Positions 63,253 through 64,000 of a stretch of DNA of 64,000 nucleotides are shown piece after piece. The notes beneath the pieces were generated by a model that was not told the DNA's origin, searched no databases, and worked only from the letters and a program-made list of their open reading frames with translations. Each line of letters opens with the position of its first letter. Positions within the stretch are counted from its first letter, which is position 1. The translations under genes and the position numbers were made by a program. Origin of the DNA: Chitinivibrionales bacterium (GTDB taxonomy: Bacteria; Fibrobacterota; Chitinivibrionia; Chitinivibrionales; JANQEN01); assembly GCA_028278335.1 (NCBI GenBank), contig JANQEN010000240.1, positions 1 to 64,000 on the forward strand. Reading direction: 5' to 3'.

Positions 63253-64000
63253 ATGCAACCACATCGAAAAAAACGAAACAATCTTCAGCGGAGTTCTTTT
63301 AAAAAGCTCTGCGAATTGGTAATGGACTACGCCTACTCCTATGAAGACCTGGCAGAGCTTATCGAAGATAAAGGATATGAAGAGTGTCACCAGGGTAAGG
63401 ATGGCCAAGTCATTGAGGGACTTTCCAAACTCTCCCGCTTTTTTGAGGAGATGGAGAACAAAAATGACGAAAACATCCGAGATTTATCTGATGTGTACCT
63501 TTTAGCAGGCGAATTTCTTCAGAGTGTGGAAAAATATAAACAGAGCATTATCTGGTTTGAAAAGGCAATCATTGCCGATAATTTCTATGATGCCCCCTAC
63601 CATAGCTTAGCTTTCTCTCATATGCAATTAGATCAGATAGACAAGGCTGCCAAATGCCTTGAGGAGGAGATCAATATTGCTCCAGGTAATTACTATTCGT
63701 ACCTGCTCCTTGTTGATGTATATGAAAAGCTTCAACGTTTTGATGACATCGAAGATGTATTGAAAAACCTACTTTCCCGTGATGCTAGCAATATTCAAGG
63801 ACTACATAAGCTGATATGTTTTTATGAAAAACGTAAACCCGAGCTGGATGTAGAATTCTTACGCCGAAGGCTTCTGGGAGCTGACAAAGCGCTTGTTAAG
63901 TTAGAGCTTATTATTTGGACCTATCACATGTGTAAAGAGGGTAAGTATGATGAGGCCATTCGATTTCTTAATGAGCGGGAGATCGAATCAGTCAAAATTT
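63253..64000 (+). CDS. TPR-repeat protein (truncated by window end)
   Basis: The ORF starts at ATG 63253 and has no stop before the window end, giving at least 249 codons. The N-terminus is basic (MQPHRKKRNNLQRSSFKKL). From about residue 75 tetratricopeptide-like repeats appear: LAGEFLQSVEKYKQSIIWFEKAI, YHSLAFSHMQLDQIDKAAKCLEEEI, YLLLVDVYEKLQRFDDIEDVL. It is divergent from the DUF2914 gene. No signal peptide is present. It is likely a protein-interaction scaffold. Confidence 0.85.
   Translation, partial: MQPHRKKRNNLQRSSFKKLCELVMDYAYSYEDLAELIEDKGYEECHQGKDGQVIEGLSKLSRFFEEMENKNDENIRDLSDVYLLAGEFLQSVEKYKQSIIWFEKAIIADNFYDAPYHSLAFSHMQLDQIDKAAKCLEEEINIAPGNYYSYLLLVDVYEKLQRFDDIEDVLKNLLSRDASNIQGLHKLICFYEKRKPELDVEFLRRRLLGADKALVKLELIIWTYHMCKEGKYDEAIRFLNEREIESVKI

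Overview
The window looks like an AT-rich, anaerobic, Gram-negative chromosome of the Fibrobacterota (Chitinivibrionia/Chitinispirillum-like) or a close relative. This is inferred from two genes of the TIGR02147 family (first described as a Fibrobacter succinogenes paralog family), lipoproteins with ligand-binding propellers, secreted proteins ending in FlgD/T9SS-like sorting regions, outer-membrane barrels, and radical-type 2-hydroxyacyl-CoA dehydratase homologs. No phage, plasmid or rRNA genes are seen. Two tRNAs are present: Ala-GGC and Leu-CAA.

Layout. 1-2.8 kb: a 21-bp tandem array, then a TIGR02147 regulator translationally coupled to a propeller lipoprotein. 2.9-5.8 kb: secreted subtilase. 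5.9-8.6 kb: STAS-like protein/histidine kinase/response regulator operon. 8.8-13 kb: beta-helix protein, a deleted relative of it, a YefM/YoeB toxin-antitoxin pair and an outer-membrane barrel. 13.2-20.9 kb: a TGA-interrupted membrane protein, a GC-rich folded element, and 2-hydroxyacyl-CoA dehydratase (double-cubane-like) genes with an AhpD-like protein, a methyltransferase and an EamA transporter. 21-25.6 kb: rhodanese lipoprotein, barrel, metallo-hydrolase, NCS2 permease. 25.7-31 kb: hybrid kinase, response regulator, serA, DUF2225 protein. 31.2-36.6 kb: MoxR ATPase with a DUF5682-like partner, an unknown secreted protein, an ABC exporter. 37-47.4 kb: two paralogous von Willebrand factor A proteins, a PKD/FGE lipoprotein and an IspH-UbiA fusion. 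47.4-51 kb: a second tandem array and the second TIGR02147/propeller pair. 51-57.3 kb: glnS, gltX, a pseudouridine synthase, an HD-GYP protein, tRNAs. 57.4-64 kb: a possible sRNA, ugd, a selenium cluster, DUF2914 and TPR proteins.

The most interesting theme is selenium. selD (minus strand near 60.4 kb) only reaches a proper start codon and its conserved N-terminus if an in-frame TGA is read as selenocysteine at the catalytic Cys position. It sits next to a DUF3343 protein and a class V aminotransferase (cysteine desulfurase-like), a known selenium-linked group. In the same window, a 2-hydroxyacyl-CoA dehydratase homolog (19651-20934) has an in-frame TGA exactly where its paralog has a conserved Cys. 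A small membrane protein (13176-13616) also has an in-frame TGA. All three TGAs are followed by a hairpin at a distance that suits a bacterial SECIS. The dehydratase-family selenoprotein and the membrane protein are the best candidates for something undescribed.

Other noteworthy points are the TIGR02147/propeller cassettes associated with related tandem repeats, a MoxR/DUF5682-like pair lacking a VWA partner, the IspH-UbiA fusion, and a dispersed 70-100 bp element present twice.
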